From: a candidate division WS6 bacterium OLB21
GTDB lineage: Bacteria > Patescibacteriota > Dojkabacteria > B142 > OLB20
Assembly: GCA_001567305.1 (NCBI GenBank)
Contig: JYPD01000011.1
Span: forward strand, 27,546-91,545
DNA length: 64,000 nucleotides
Reading direction: 5' to 3'
Numbering within the stretch: the first letter of the stretch is position 1; the number at the start of each line of letters is the position of its first letter. The position numbers and the translations under genes are program-made. Under the pieces are notes generated by a model. That model did not search any database. It saw nothing but the letters and a program-made list of their open reading frames with translations, and was not told where the DNA came from. Of the stretch, positions 26,761-35,918 are shown piece after piece.

Positions 26761-27330
26761 ATGCAGCACATAAATTTAATGTCTTCAAATGGCCCATTCT
26801 CGAGTCGAAGAACCTATGTCAGTCATACTTTCTATGACAAGGCAAATTTTAGAGAAGGACCAGGTGGCTTCGTTTATGTCTGCAAATCGCCTGTTTTGCT
26901 TGGTGTTAATATTCATCTACCTGGTTCCAACATAGTTGAATCAATTATTCGTCCTTTTCAGAACGAAAGAGGCGCTCGATTTTTTTCACTGCCAGAAGAT
27001 CCAGAGATAGTTGCTTCATTGGAACAGAATGGTGCAGAGTTTACAGTTGCAGATCGTTCTTTGCTATTAACTAGTGATGTGATGAATAGCTTCCATCTTT
27101 CTCTCAGAACAGGTGTTCAGGAAGATAAATTAAGAGATCCATCACTACTGATTTTCGAACAGAATAACCGACCTAGTTTTGAGGTTCTTCTTTGGATGAC
27201 ACCTGAAGGAGAAGTTAGAGACACGAACAGATTGTCTGAGAAAGAGATTGATTATCTCAATTATAGGTACGATCTTTACATACAAGGTTTACGAGAGGAA
27301 CAGATAAGACAAGGTTTTCTAAATAGATAG
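26761..27330 (+). CDS. Unknown 189-residue protein
   Basis: Starts at ATG 26761 in a region with several TATAAT-like sequences upstream (26581-26760 holds no gene). It has no membrane helix or recognised domain. The beta-rich first half (GGFVYVCKSPVLLGVNIHLP) is followed by an acidic helical end (KEIDYLNYRYDLYIQGLREE). It is followed after 32 bases by another unknown gene of similar character. Confidence 0.6.
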   Translation: MQHINLMSSNGPFSSRRTYVSHTFYDKANFREGPGGFVYVCKSPVLLGVNIHLPGSNIVESIIRPFQNERGARFFSLPEDPEIVASLEQNGAEFTVADRSLLLTSDVMNSFHLSLRTGVQEDKLRDPSLLIFEQNNRPSFEVLLWMTPEGEVRDTNRLSEKEIDYLNYRYDLYIQGLREEQIRQGFLNR

Positions 27331-27362
27331 AGAAAAACTCCTTTACCTTAAAATTGAAAATA

Positions 27363-28115
27363 ATGGATGATCAATACTACTTGATAAGCAGAGAAATAAT
27401 ATTTCCGCAGTTCCCAGGCTCACATCGTGAGACATTTGAAGACCTGAGAGAATTAAGCACATCCGGTATCGGAGCATTTGGGAGTAATTTCAATCGAAAT
27501 CTTGTGATGCCTGAAGGTTCTTATGATGACCCGGAAGTAAGTGCATTCCTCGATGATTATTTTCGGGATCCATTTTTTCATGCAACCCTTTTTCGCTTAG
27601 ATAGTTATCGTCCTGAGGAATGGGATATGGAATTCTCAGGTTTATACTGTGAACCTAAATATAAAGCCTCTGGAGGCATTAATACAGAATGGAGTGCAGT
27701 AAGGTATCAAGTGATTACGAATTCTTTGGATGGAATATTCAAATACCCCAGGGGTCACTATTCATATGATTCTCTCAAACATACTCGAGAGATATATGGA
27801 CAACCTTTCAATCTATCAGATACTAATGACTCCGACACTCAACCCGTAATCATCCTTCCTAAATTGTTACAATGTAAGAAGGAATTAGTGACTTTAAGAT
27901 TGCCGGTTATAAATCCATTAGTTTTAAAAGTTGATCCTAGGAGAGACCTTCGAGATCTAACAAGTTTAATAATTTCTATGAGAGAAGGTGAACCAAATAT
28001 TGACGATATGTACGCACAATTAATTAGTACTGAGTATACAATACCAACATTTTTTGAGGGTCCACCAAGACCACCTTTCAGAGAATATCCTGTTACTCCT
28101 GGATTCTGGAATTGA
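27363..28115 (+). CDS. Unknown 250-residue protein
   Basis: ATG 27363 is chosen over a TTG 9 bases upstream. It is a soluble protein with many aromatic residues and prolines, and a Pro-rich C-terminus (FEGPPRPPFREYPVTPG). I recognise no family and no catalytic motif. Its position suggests an operon with the previous unknown gene. The stop is 6 bases from that of the convergent phosphodiesterase gene. Confidence 0.6.
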   Translation: MDDQYYLISREIIFPQFPGSHRETFEDLRELSTSGIGAFGSNFNRNLVMPEGSYDDPEVSAFLDDYFRDPFFHATLFRLDSYRPEEWDMEFSGLYCEPKYKASGGINTEWSAVRYQVITNSLDGIFKYPRGHYSYDSLKHTREIYGQPFNLSDTNDSDTQPVIILPKLLQCKKELVTLRLPVINPLVLKVDPRRDLRDLTSLIISMREGEPNIDDMYAQLISTEYTIPTFFEGPPRPPFREYPVTPGFWN

Positions 28116-28121
28116 CTTGAA

Positions 28122-29366
28122 TTAAAACAGCACGCTGATAAGCGGAATGTACATCTCCTTTGAGCTTAGTCCTCCATGTAATGATTTCTTGGTAATTTTG
28201 TGCTGTGCAGAGTTTATGTATGCACAGTGTCCTTCTTTGCCAATGATTGCTACATGTCCAAATCTTCGTTTAAAGATTTCGCTTTCTTTAAACAGTCCAA
28301 GGTTCTGCATATCTTGGTAGCTTAAGACATGATATTGTTCACCAAGTTTGTCTTTAAGTCTGTCGATAATCGCCTTAGTATCGTCTTTTGCATCAAGCCT
28401 TAAAAAGAAGTCTCTCGGAGTGCCAAGTGGATTATTTTGTCCAGGATATCTTGCAATTTGATTGATTTTTATGTCTGGAAAAAGATCATCGAGATAGACT
28501 GTTTGCGTATCATAAACTGCAGTCTGGCCATGATCTGCACAAACCAGCACCAAGGTGTTGGGATTATTCTTTATTCTACTAAGAAAGTTTTGCAGATGCC
28601 AAAGTGTAGATTTTAATTCTGCGTAAGTATATTCGCTATCGATTCTGTATTTGTGGGAAATTGTATCGATGCCTTCGTAGTAGAAGTATGTAAAACCCTT
28701 GGTTGAGTTTACTACTACCTCTTTGAGTTTTGTAAAGCCTTCGCTAAGCGTTGCATAACCGATCGGATCATTAGACCCTTTGTAATAATGATTGAAGGCA
28801 GAAGGGGCAAGAATATTCGGTACTATCGCCTGAGTTGATAGTCCGTAAGCCTCAATTTTTTCAAACACATTTGATTGAGGAAGAATTTGGTCAATAGCGT
28901 AATCATCGAGCAGAGTTTCTGGCCTCGTATCTGTAGGTCTGTTCAGCAAAAAAGGAGAGATTATTTCGTCGATTTCGTCATGGTACATGTGCCATTCATA
29001 AATACCGTGCTCATAAACTGGTAGGCCGGTATAAACACTTGTTGCATGAGCAGAAGTAGTAGCCGGAAACTGTGATGTTAGTTTGCTGATTTGGTGATTG
29101 TAATCATCGAGAAAGGCATATTCATCGATGTATTTTTCTAAGAAATACCAGGCGAAATTATCTAAGAATATTAGGATTACATTATCGATTTGTGGACTAC
29201 TTAGATATTCAGATTCAGGAAGTGTCTCGTGAGCATCTTCAACTCCAAGAATCTTGTTGACAGTCGGCATGATATTAGCAAACGAAAGTTTTTCTTCGTA
29301 TGCTGGCCTTATAATATCATCTGCACATTCTGTATTGACCAGTAATTTATTAGTATGAATGTTCAT
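28122..29366 (-). CDS. Alkaline-phosphatase-superfamily phosphodiesterase
   Basis: A type I phosphodiesterase/nucleotide-pyrophosphatase-like enzyme of 414 residues. Metal-site and nucleophile landmarks are LIFLDNFAW (Asp), FPATTSAHATSVYTG (nucleophilic Thr), EGIDTISHKY (Asp and His), VCADHGQT (Asp-His) and LHGGLSSKEM (last His). It lacks a signal peptide, so it acts in the cytoplasm unless exported otherwise. It is last in a six-gene minus-strand operon whose genes are 2-36 bases apart. Confidence 0.88.
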   Translation of the reverse strand: MNIHTNKLLVNTECADDIIRPAYEEKLSFANIMPTVNKILGVEDAHETLPESEYLSSPQIDNVILIFLDNFAWYFLEKYIDEYAFLDDYNHQISKLTSQFPATTSAHATSVYTGLPVYEHGIYEWHMYHDEIDEIISPFLLNRPTDTRPETLLDDYAIDQILPQSNVFEKIEAYGLSTQAIVPNILAPSAFNHYYKGSNDPIGYATLSEGFTKLKEVVVNSTKGFTYFYYEGIDTISHKYRIDSEYTYAELKSTLWHLQNFLSRIKNNPNTLVLVCADHGQTAVYDTQTVYLDDLFPDIKINQIARYPGQNNPLGTPRDFFLRLDAKDDTKAIIDRLKDKLGEQYHVLSYQDMQNLGLFKESEIFKRRFGHVAIIGKEGHCAYINSAQHKITKKSLHGGLSSKEMYIPLISVLF

Positions 29367-29381
29367 GGATTGAATCGAGGA

Positions 29382-29603
29382 TTATGTTTTTAGTCGAAAT
29401 AACCCTTTTTCGGGTTTGTACACTTTGTCGGGATACTTTTCGACTAGTTTCCAGATACAGCCATTAATTGTTTTTGGGTGGAGTTCGGGGGCAATCATTT
29501 GAATATCTTCGAGTAGTTTGTGCCAGCGAAGACCGGTTGGGTTTTGCTGTAAAAGTTCAAAAAGAAGTCTATATACTTTATCCGTTTTAGTTTCTACTTC
29601 CAT
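29382..29603 (-). CDS. Small winged-helix-like protein
   Basis: A 73-residue protein (MEVETKTDKVYRLLFELLQQ) with an amphipathic helix-turn-helix pattern: GLRWHKLLEDI, then HPKTINGCIWKLVEKY and a wing-like YKPEKGLFRL. It resembles small winged-helix domains that bind DNA. It is in the same operon, 9 bases after the acetyltransferase and 15 before the phosphodiesterase, and may regulate it. Confidence 0.6.
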   Translation of the reverse strand: MEVETKTDKVYRLLFELLQQNPTGLRWHKLLEDIQMIAPELHPKTINGCIWKLVEKYPDKVYKPEKGLFRLKT

Positions 29604-29612
29604 AGAGATCAA

Positions 29613-30197
29613 TTATGGATTAATTTTATAAATCATGTCAAGACAAGCGATTCCATCACTATTAACGAATTCGCAGACTTCTTGAAAGCCTAAACTTAGG
29701 TAATGTTTGATTGCTTTAGCGTTATCTTTATGTACTCCACCAAAAAGTATTATTGTATCTTTTCCTAAATAAGATATTAATGGAATGATTTTTTTAAATA
29801 CTACTAAGGCTATTCCTTTCCCCTGATATGCTTCAGCAAGCACAGGACCATATCTAGAAGTTCTTGCGACTTCTAAATTAACACCATGGTTTCGAAATCT
29901 TGTTATGTCTTCTTCAACTAGATCCATGCTGAATTCAAAGATACCAATCAGTTCGCTGTTTTTGCTGTTTTCAAGAACGAATCGTATCTTGTCGTATTTA
30001 TCAATATCTTGACATAGACTAGCCGCCATAGCCTGATCAAAGGAGGGGTAGGTAAAGAATCTTTTTGTGTCTTCGCTTAACGAAAGTAGCAATTTCGCAA
30101 GTGCTTGTTCATCTTTGCTTCTGAGTGGTCTGAGATTGAGTTTTAAGTTATTATTTTGAGTAAATTCGACTTGTAGCTTGGGGTCTTTGCTGTTCAT
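29613..30197 (-). CDS. GNAT-family N-acetyltransferase
   Basis: A 194-residue GNAT fold: LRPLRSKDEQALAKLL at the start, and motif A LAEAYQGKGIALVVFKKI that binds the acetyl-CoA pyrophosphate. It ends with HYLSLGFQEV, typical of the last strands. It transfers an acetyl group to an amine; the substrate is unknown. It follows the kinase-like gene by 5 bases. Confidence 0.8.
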   Translation of the reverse strand: MNSKDPKLQVEFTQNNNLKLNLRPLRSKDEQALAKLLLSLSEDTKRFFTYPSFDQAMAASLCQDIDKYDKIRFVLENSKNSELIGIFEFSMDLVEEDITRFRNHGVNLEVARTSRYGPVLAEAYQGKGIALVVFKKIIPLISYLGKDTIILFGGVHKDNAKAIKHYLSLGFQEVCEFVNSDGIACLDMIYKINP

Positions 30198-30202
30198 ATA
30201 TC

Positions 30203-31106
30203 TTAGTAGTTACCTATCAATCCATTATAAGCGAGATCAATTGTATTTTGTTGTGACATGATATCCCTAAACTCGTCTGCCATGGCTAATAGTGTATCTA
30301 TATTTGTTGGTAAACTCAAACCCTTCTCTCTGGCACCTTTTGTGTATTTGTACCACATCTCAGAGATGGCGTTATCGTTGGCTTTTTCTTTGATATATTA
30401 TTTTGTTGGTCATATCGTAGTTGATCACAGCAACTCCAGTTCTTCTCACCATTAATAATACATTCCCAGGATTTGGATCTCCATGTAGAACATGTAAGTT
30501 CTGACCATTGATTATTGATGCTTTTCTAGCTAGATTGATGGCTTGAACAGCTGATAAAGCATAAGCTGCTGACGCGATTCCTATAACTTCTGGGGTGTTT
30601 GTTCTCTTAAGTATTGCTTCTATGCTTCGTCCGTAATGAGTCGATAATGTACCAAGGTAAGGTCTATCTTCTATTTCAACTTCCACAAATCGATGCATTT
30701 CTGAAGCCTCAATGTGGGAAAAGCCAGATGCTACTAGATGCATATGTTGTGCTGGTACGCTTTTTCTTATAGTATCATTAAAGTCCGGATTTAGTGCTAT
30801 TTTTAGCCACCTAGGGGTTATATAGTTAGTATCATAGATATCTTTAATGGTATTAACAAGGATACCGTACGGTCGAATATACTCAAGTTTAATTGGGTCA
30901 AATCTATTGCGATTTAATACCGCCCAAGTAGTGTCGCACGATTCTCCTTCTAAAGTGACGCGAAAAGGAAAGGGCAGTATCTGGTTTCCTGCCTGTTCAA
31001 TAATTTGTTGATTAATTATATTAAAATGATCTGGTCCCACATCTGATTCTAATCTATTATAATTATATAATAGATCGACAAAAAAATCTGTATAGTATAG
31101 ATTCAC
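30203..31106 (-). CDS. Aminoglycoside-phosphotransferase-like kinase (frameshifted)
   Basis: It starts at GTG 31106. The kinase-like catalytic motifs are VLHGDPNPGNVLL (catalytic Asp and Asn) and AVINYDMTNK (metal-binding Asp). The frame stops soon after, but removing one base from the T5 at plus-strand 30383-30387 continues as RKANDNAISEMWYKYTK through NTIDLAYNGLIGNY to a stop at 30203, giving ~300 residues. APH-like enzymes phosphorylate small molecules such as choline, homoserine or sugars. No ATP-binding glycine loop is obvious, so a non-antibiotic metabolite is the likelier substrate. Confidence 0.6.
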
Positions 31107-31142
31107 AATTACTAAGGAGATCTCTCGTGTGAGGAAATCGTT

Positions 31143-31700
31143 CTAAGCTTCTATAAGCTTAACTACAGCTTCAAGACATTGAGGTAATGTATTCCAACCG
31201 GCAGAGCTGTTTAGGTGACCACCATTCTTGACAATTATCAGCTCGCCATTTAGTTCTTTAGCAAGGAATTCTGCATTATCTAGCGGTACGAGCGGGTCGT
31301 TATCACCATGAATTATTGAGAACTTTTGACATTTAGTTAGGATTGCTTGGAAGTCAAAGTCACGGTCAAGAAAACTGAGTAATCTTTTGTTTTCAATTCT
31401 TTCTGAAGGTCCGGATACTAGAATGGCTCCTGCAATATTTTGTGCCTTGCTCATTTCGAGATATCTAAGGATCGCAGGGACTCCAAGTGAATGACCAATA
31501 AGATAAATTTCGTCCTGTGGGTTATTCTCGACATGTCTTGAAATTTCGTTCGTCCATTCGTCACACTTTGGATAATCTGGAGTGGGCATAGAAAGGGAGC
31601 ATGCGTAGATATCTAGCTTGTCTAGTTCGCCCATCAGCCAAGGTCTCCAGCCTCCGTTAGGCCTGCCTTCAAAACCGTGGATGATGAATACTTTTGTCAT
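31143..31700 (-). CDS. RBBP9/YdeN-type alpha/beta hydrolase
   Basis: A 185-residue serine hydrolase: VFIIHGFEG (oxyanion region), LIGHSLGVPA with the nucleophile Ser, HGDNDPLVP with the catalytic Asp, and NGGHLNSSAG with the His. The small size and motif spacing fit the RBBP9/YdeN family. The substrate is not predictable. It begins 2 bases after the stop of the upstream peptidase gene. Confidence 0.88.
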   Translation of the reverse strand: MTKVFIIHGFEGRPNGGWRPWLMGELDKLDIYACSLSMPTPDYPKCDEWTNEISRHVENNPQDEIYLIGHSLGVPAILRYLEMSKAQNIAGAILVSGPSERIENKRLLSFLDRDFDFQAILTKCQKFSIIHGDNDPLVPLDNAEFLAKELNGELIIVKNGGHLNSSAGWNTLPQCLEAVVKLIEA

Positions 31701-31702
31701 AG

Positions 31703-32350
31703 TTAGTTATACTTCAACCAATTTCCTTCTGAAATTACTTCAACTTGATGATCTTTTACCATAATTGCCGAGTTGTCGTCTAATGCGTAAACCTGTTCGC
31801 TGATTTCTTTTGATGCAACATCAAGGTTTGTTTCTTTGATTCTATCAAAGTGTGGGGAATTGAGGTGTGGGATTGTTTGAAAATTAACAAGACCAAGACC
31901 TTCTTTGATTTCTAGATCATATTTCTCTCTAAACAGATTTTGAACAGAGTTGTAAATGGTTGATCCGGTAATACAGCTTCCGGCACTAATCCCAACATAT
32001 ATACGTGTTTGTAATAGATCCGGAAGAAGATTTTGTAATCCAGACTTCATAAACCAATGCATTAAATGGAAGGTGTTGCCGCCACCAAACAATAGGACAT
32101 CTGCAGAGTCAAGTCTAGGTAGCCAATGCTTCTGGGGTAATGCCGAGATATCTACGATGTCTAGCTCAAATCCTGCACTCACACAATTTTGCATATCTTC
32201 TATGAGCCAGCTTTTGTCTCCCGGTTCGATATTTGCAGCTGTTGGAACAAATGCAAGTTTTGATCTGTTTGCAGATTTACCCACCATATTCTCTAGGACC
32301 ATTATAATTGATTTGTTCGTTAACCCTGCAGATGTTAGAAGAAGCTTCAT
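31703..32350 (-). CDS. Peptidase S51-like (dipeptidase E family) protein
   Basis: A 215-residue class I glutamine-amidotransferase-like fold: LFGGGNTFHLM, then the nucleophile elbow VGISAGSCI with Ser, and IPHLNSPHF providing the His. Family members cleave dipeptides with N-terminal Asp or degrade cyanophycin. It is the first gene of the minus-strand operon. Region 32351-32498 upstream is AT-rich and would hold the divergent promoters. Confidence 0.85.
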   Translation of the reverse strand: MKLLLTSAGLTNKSIIMVLENMVGKSANRSKLAFVPTAANIEPGDKSWLIEDMQNCVSAGFELDIVDISALPQKHWLPRLDSADVLLFGGGNTFHLMHWFMKSGLQNLLPDLLQTRIYVGISAGSCITGSTIYNSVQNLFREKYDLEIKEGLGLVNFQTIPHLNSPHFDRIKETNLDVASKEISEQVYALDDNSAIMVKDHQVEVISEGNWLKYN

Positions 32351-32498
32351 GAAGAATTTAGGATCACAATTAAGTTTAATAGTCTTTTAATCTTTGATGA
32401 AACAAACAATAACTCCAGAAATTATATCGTAAATTGTCAGTCATTGAGAATCCCGATAGAATTGATTAATAAGTAATCAAATTATTATTGAAATTATC

Positions 32499-32973
32499 AT
32501 GAACTATCTTCAGCAAATACTACCCAAAACGGTGTCGAACAAATATTCCGGTCCACTAATCCCCCTGTATGTTTTTTATCTTATAACTAGTATTTCTATT
32601 GCTAGGAGCCTGATCCACATATTCTCACAAGATGGAGGAGCTGGGAGTATTGCTACTATCCCCATCAATGATTATGTGAACGGGGGGAAAAGAGGCGGTA
32701 GTATTCATGTTTGCTATGTGGGGTTTAGGACAGCTTTTAATGGGAATATTTTATGCGATTGTTTCCATAAAATATAAAAGTTTACTGCCTCTAATGTATA
32801 TCTTCATATTCTTAGAGTATTTCGGTGGTTTTCTGATAGGACAATACAAAGGATTGGCAACAGAAGGTACGCCTCCTGGAGCAATTGGTGCTCAAATTCT
32901 TATGCCTCTAAGTATTATGATGCTCATCTGGATTTTAAATGGCTCTCACGAATCTAGAAGAATTCGCAATTAA
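32499..32973 (+). CDS. Small polytopic membrane protein upstream of heliorhodopsin (frameshifted)
   Basis: ATG 32499 begins a frame with helix LYVFYLITSISIARSLIHIF that breaks in the G6 run at 32682-32687. With five Gs it reads NGGKEAVVFMFAMWGLGQLL into the second frame. The joined ~158-residue protein has about four membrane helices (including YIFIFLEYFGGFLIGQY and GAQILMPLSIMMLIWIL). No family is recognised with confidence. It lies 100 bases before the heliorhodopsin gene on the same strand. Confidence 0.6.
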
Positions 32974-33073
32974 TTGCTTGCTTCACCGACAGATCTTGCC
33001 TAGATAGAAAATTGGTGCATTTTCTTGAGATTAGTTCTAATATAAAAGTATTAATAATTTATATTTTTTCAAT

Positions 33074-33847
33074 ATGAATACAGAAAATAGCTACAAAAAG
33101 CTACGGAAGTGGAATGCAATTATGGCTGTCCTCCACTTTGTCCAAGGAATTGCAATGCTTGCAATTAGCAGAGATTTTAGCATCCCTCTAACAACTACTT
33201 ACTTAGACTTCAACTTGCAAGCTAACACGATATTGCCTGTGACAAATGAGGCAATGCAACTGAATCTGGGCCAGTTTATTTCTGTATTTCTATTCTTATC
33301 AGCTTTTTTTCACTTCCTACTTATCTTACCTGGAATATATGAATGGTATGTTAAGAATCTGAAGAATAAGATTAACTATCTAAGGTGGATTGAATACGCA
33401 TTTAGCTCTTCGGTTATGATTGTAGCTATCGCAATTCTTTGCGGAATGTTTGATCTTCCGAGTTTGATTCTCATCTTTGGGCTAAACGCCATGATGAACC
33501 TGTTTGGTTTGATGATGGAGCTACATAACCAAACAACGAAAAAGACTAACTGGACTGCGTTCATCTTCGGTACAATAGCAGGAATCCTACCTTGGATTGT
33601 AATAGCCATGTACTTCTTTGGAGCGGTGTCGTCTGTAGGTACCAACATCCCAAGCTTTGTATATGCAATTCTTGTATCAATCTTTCTGTTCTTCAATTGT
33701 TTTGCAATCAATATGTTTTTGCAGTACAAACAAGTCGGTCCGTGGAAGGATTATCTTTTTGGAGAAAGGGTTTATATTCTGTTAAGTCTGATAGCAAAAT
33801 CAGCATTGGCTTGGCAAATATTCTCAGGTACTTTGAGGCCGATGTAA
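33074..33847 (+). CDS. Heliorhodopsin
   Basis: A 257-residue, seven-helix retinal protein. Diagnostic heliorhodopsin features: RKWNAIMAVLHFVQG in helix 1 (His21), SAFFHFLLILPG in helix 2 (His80), RWIEYAFSSSVMIV in helix 3 with the Schiff-base counterion Glu107, and FGLNAMMNLFGLMME in helix 4. Helix 7 is GERVYILLSLIAKSALAWQI with the retinal-binding Lys242 and Ser238. Numbering is almost identical to heliorhodopsin 48C12 (Glu107, His80, Lys241). The family has its N-terminus inside and does not pump ions strongly; roles in light sensing or enzyme regulation are proposed. No carotenoid cleavage or synthesis genes are in the window, so retinal must come from elsewhere. A methyltransferase-like gene follows by 32 bases. 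Confidence 0.95.
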   Translation: MNTENSYKKLRKWNAIMAVLHFVQGIAMLAISRDFSIPLTTTYLDFNLQANTILPVTNEAMQLNLGQFISVFLFLSAFFHFLLILPGIYEWYVKNLKNKINYLRWIEYAFSSSVMIVAIAILCGMFDLPSLILIFGLNAMMNLFGLMMELHNQTTKKTNWTAFIFGTIAGILPWIVIAMYFFGAVSSVGTNIPSFVYAILVSIFLFFNCFAINMFLQYKQVGPWKDYLFGERVYILLSLIAKSALAWQIFSGTLRPM

Positions 33848-33879
33848 GAGTTGTCAGAAATATTTGACCCTGCACTTCA

Positions 33880-34506
33880 ATGGGTAAGCAATTGGAATTA
33901 TACGAGAAATACTTTGTTAAGAACAACTTCGAAAGGTTGGGATTATTCAAGTTGCTAAGAGATGAATTCGACATTCGATCAGCATTATACCTTGGAAGTT
34001 TTCTACATATCACTCCTGCATTTGTATTTCCCAAGACAGTCTTTGTTGATAGCGATAGACGAGTACAAAAGTTCTATGCAGATCCTGAGATAAGAAAAAT
34101 GGTTAAAAGCAAAAAGCAATATAAATCAGAAGCTGACTTTATAGGTATCCAGCAAAATTACGAAAAAACCAACTTACTAGATGAGGATTCTTTTGACCTA
34201 CTAATTTCTCAATATGCAGGTTTTGTCTCACAGGCTGGCAAACGCTATCTAAAGAACAATGGCATTTTAATCGTAAATAACTCTCATGGTGATGCAAGCA
34301 TGGCTTTTCTTGATCAGGATTATCAATTAGTTGGAGTAATCAACCATTCTAACGGTAACTGGAGATACAGTTCCAAAAACTTAGGTGACTACTTTGTTCC
34401 AAAGAAGCCACCACATCCATCAGTTGAGCAAATTAAATCAGTGATGAGGGGGGTAGTATATACCAAATCTGCAGGTATTTATGTTTTCAAGCTTAGCAAG
34501 GATTAG
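33880..34506 (+). CDS. SAM-methyltransferase-like protein next to heliorhodopsin
   Basis: A 208-residue Rossmann-like protein. ALYLGSFLHITPAF resembles a degenerate SAM-binding motif I, VFVDSDRR the acidic strand-2 end, and SFDLLISQYAGFVSQ with YLKNNGILIVNN the strand-4/5 region of class I methyltransferases. The glycine-rich loop is atypical, so it may bind a different ligand. It probably shares a transcript with heliorhodopsin (32-base gap) and could be its output partner (inference). The transcript likely ends at the hairpin at 34524-34551. Confidence 0.5.
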   Translation: MGKQLELYEKYFVKNNFERLGLFKLLRDEFDIRSALYLGSFLHITPAFVFPKTVFVDSDRRVQKFYADPEIRKMVKSKKQYKSEADFIGIQQNYEKTNLLDEDSFDLLISQYAGFVSQAGKRYLKNNGILIVNNSHGDASMAFLDQDYQLVGVINHSNGNWRYSSKNLGDYFVPKKPPHPSVEQIKSVMRGVVYTKSAGIYVFKLSKD

Positions 34507-34523
34507 GATTTGCAGTAACTCTC

Positions 34524-34551
34524 AGGAATAGAAATCCAATCTTCTATTCCT
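34524..34551 (+). terminator. Hairpin after the heliorhodopsin operon
   Basis: AGGAATAGAA (34524-34533) and TTCTATTCCT (34542-34551) form a perfect 10-bp stem with an 8-base loop. It lies 18 bases after the stop codon, between convergent transcription units. Only a short T-run follows. Confidence 0.6.
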
Positions 34552-34601
34552 TTGAACCTATAAAGTACGCAATTTGATCCAGATGAGCTAAGTGATAAAA
34601 C

Positions 34602-34686
34602 CGGAGAGGACAGGATTCGAACCTGCGGTTCCTTGCGGAACACAGTCTTTCCAGGACTGCCATTTAAACCACTCATGCACCTCTCC
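34602..34686 (-). tRNA. tRNA-Ser (anticodon GGA)
   Basis: The 85-base cloverleaf reads on the minus strand. The acceptor stem is GGAGAGG / CCTCTCC. The anticodon stem-loop is CAGTC-CTGGAAA-GACTG, anticodon GGA. The long variable arm (TGTTCC…GGAACC) is typical of serine tRNAs, and the T-loop is GGTTCGAATCC. The discriminator is G at 34602; CCA is not encoded. Confidence 0.95.
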
Positions 34687-34823
34687 AAATTGTAGGTAAT
34701 TATAGCTTATTCGTTCTCGCTTTAGAAATAGTTAATAAAGACCTGCAATAATTTCTTTAGAAAACAGCTCTTTAGTTTTTAAGGGAACTATTCTAAAAAT
34801 CAGGCATATATTATTCATTTTTG

Positions 34824-35898
34824 ATGGACAATAAAAAAGAAAGCCCTGCTTGCAGGCGGCGGTTTGCTTGGAGGTCTACTAGTTGCAGACAAATCGGGCG
34901 CAATCGTAAAAGGTATCGCTATCGGAATAGTCTGCATTCTGCTAGCAATGCTTCTTACTTTTAATAGTGTGGGTGGAGTTCAAGAAGTATCCAACGATGT
35001 GGCAGCAATTCCGTTGGTCAGTGTTAATGATCTTGATGGTCAACGAGGAATGGTTAAGGCTTTTGGCACTATCAGCACAGAATCGTCATTGTCATTTGAA
35101 CTAGTTAAATGTGCAGAGGTAGTATGCCTTTCTCCAGAGCTATTGTTGTCAGAAGAAAATCTTGCTTACTATAAAACTACTTTGCAAAGATTCGAAGTGA
35201 TTCGCAAAGTTGAAGAGCAAGAAAGTAGTGGCAGTAGAGTTAGCGAAAAAGTGACATACAAAAATGAGTGGGTCACAAAATCAGAAAAAGAGCAGTGGGC
35301 GGATTTGAAAATTGGAAGTGTTAAGATCAACCCGGTCAAAGCAAGAACGCTTATAGATACAGAAAGAGAAGAACTTACTGGTGTTTATATCGAGGGTTTA
35401 ACTCAGTTAGAGACTTACGGCAGACAACCCGCAGAAGACGAACCAGCCTTTGGAACTACTCGCGCTGTGGTTACTTATTTGCCTTTAGACGATCGTGAAT
35501 ATACTGTTGTTGGCGAACTCAGAAGTGATGGCTTTAGTGCCGGAGACCCGTTCATTTTCACTGATCTATCTGACAGCCAGCTCGTCTCTCGATTAGGAGG
35601 AGAAGAGTCTACAAGCCGCTGGCTAATGCGATTTGTTGCATTTGTTCTGTTAACATTTGGCTTTACAAGCATATTAAGTCCGATACTTGTATTTACTGAC
35701 ATGATTCCTCTTGCTGGTAAAGCTGCACGCAGCGCAGCAACACTTGTCAGCGCAATTGCAGCAGGTATTATTGTGTTGGCTACAGTATTCTTGCTTAATT
35801 ACTGGTGGGCAATAGCATTTATAATCATTTTGGGTTTATTTGGATTTGCATTTATTGCATCTAGAAAGACCAATACTAATACAGAGCAGAAAAGTTAA
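34824..35898 (+). CDS. TMEM43-family membrane protein (frameshifted near start)
   Basis: ATG 34824 reads MDNKK and then runs into an A6 at 34833-34838. With five As it reads MDNKKKALLAGGGLLGGLL and joins the main frame. The layout fits the TMEM43 family: an N-terminal hydrophobic region (GIAIGIVCILLAMLLTF), a ~200-residue non-membrane domain with an EKEQW segment, and C-terminal helices containing LVFTDMIPLAGKAAR, a family signature. The bacterial function is unknown. A GC-rich hairpin follows. Confidence 0.75.
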
Positions 35899-35918
35899 GA
35901 TGATTTTGAATTAATGAA

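Noticed and set aside
34503..34688. A 61-codon minus-strand frame over the tRNA-Ser gene.
   Set aside because: It is a chance frame through a clear tRNA; the cloverleaf explains the sequence.
34824..34860. Programmed frameshift signal at the start of the TMEM43-like gene.
   Set aside because: The same kind of one-base excess in a short A-run occurs in many unrelated genes here, so a sequence error is simpler.
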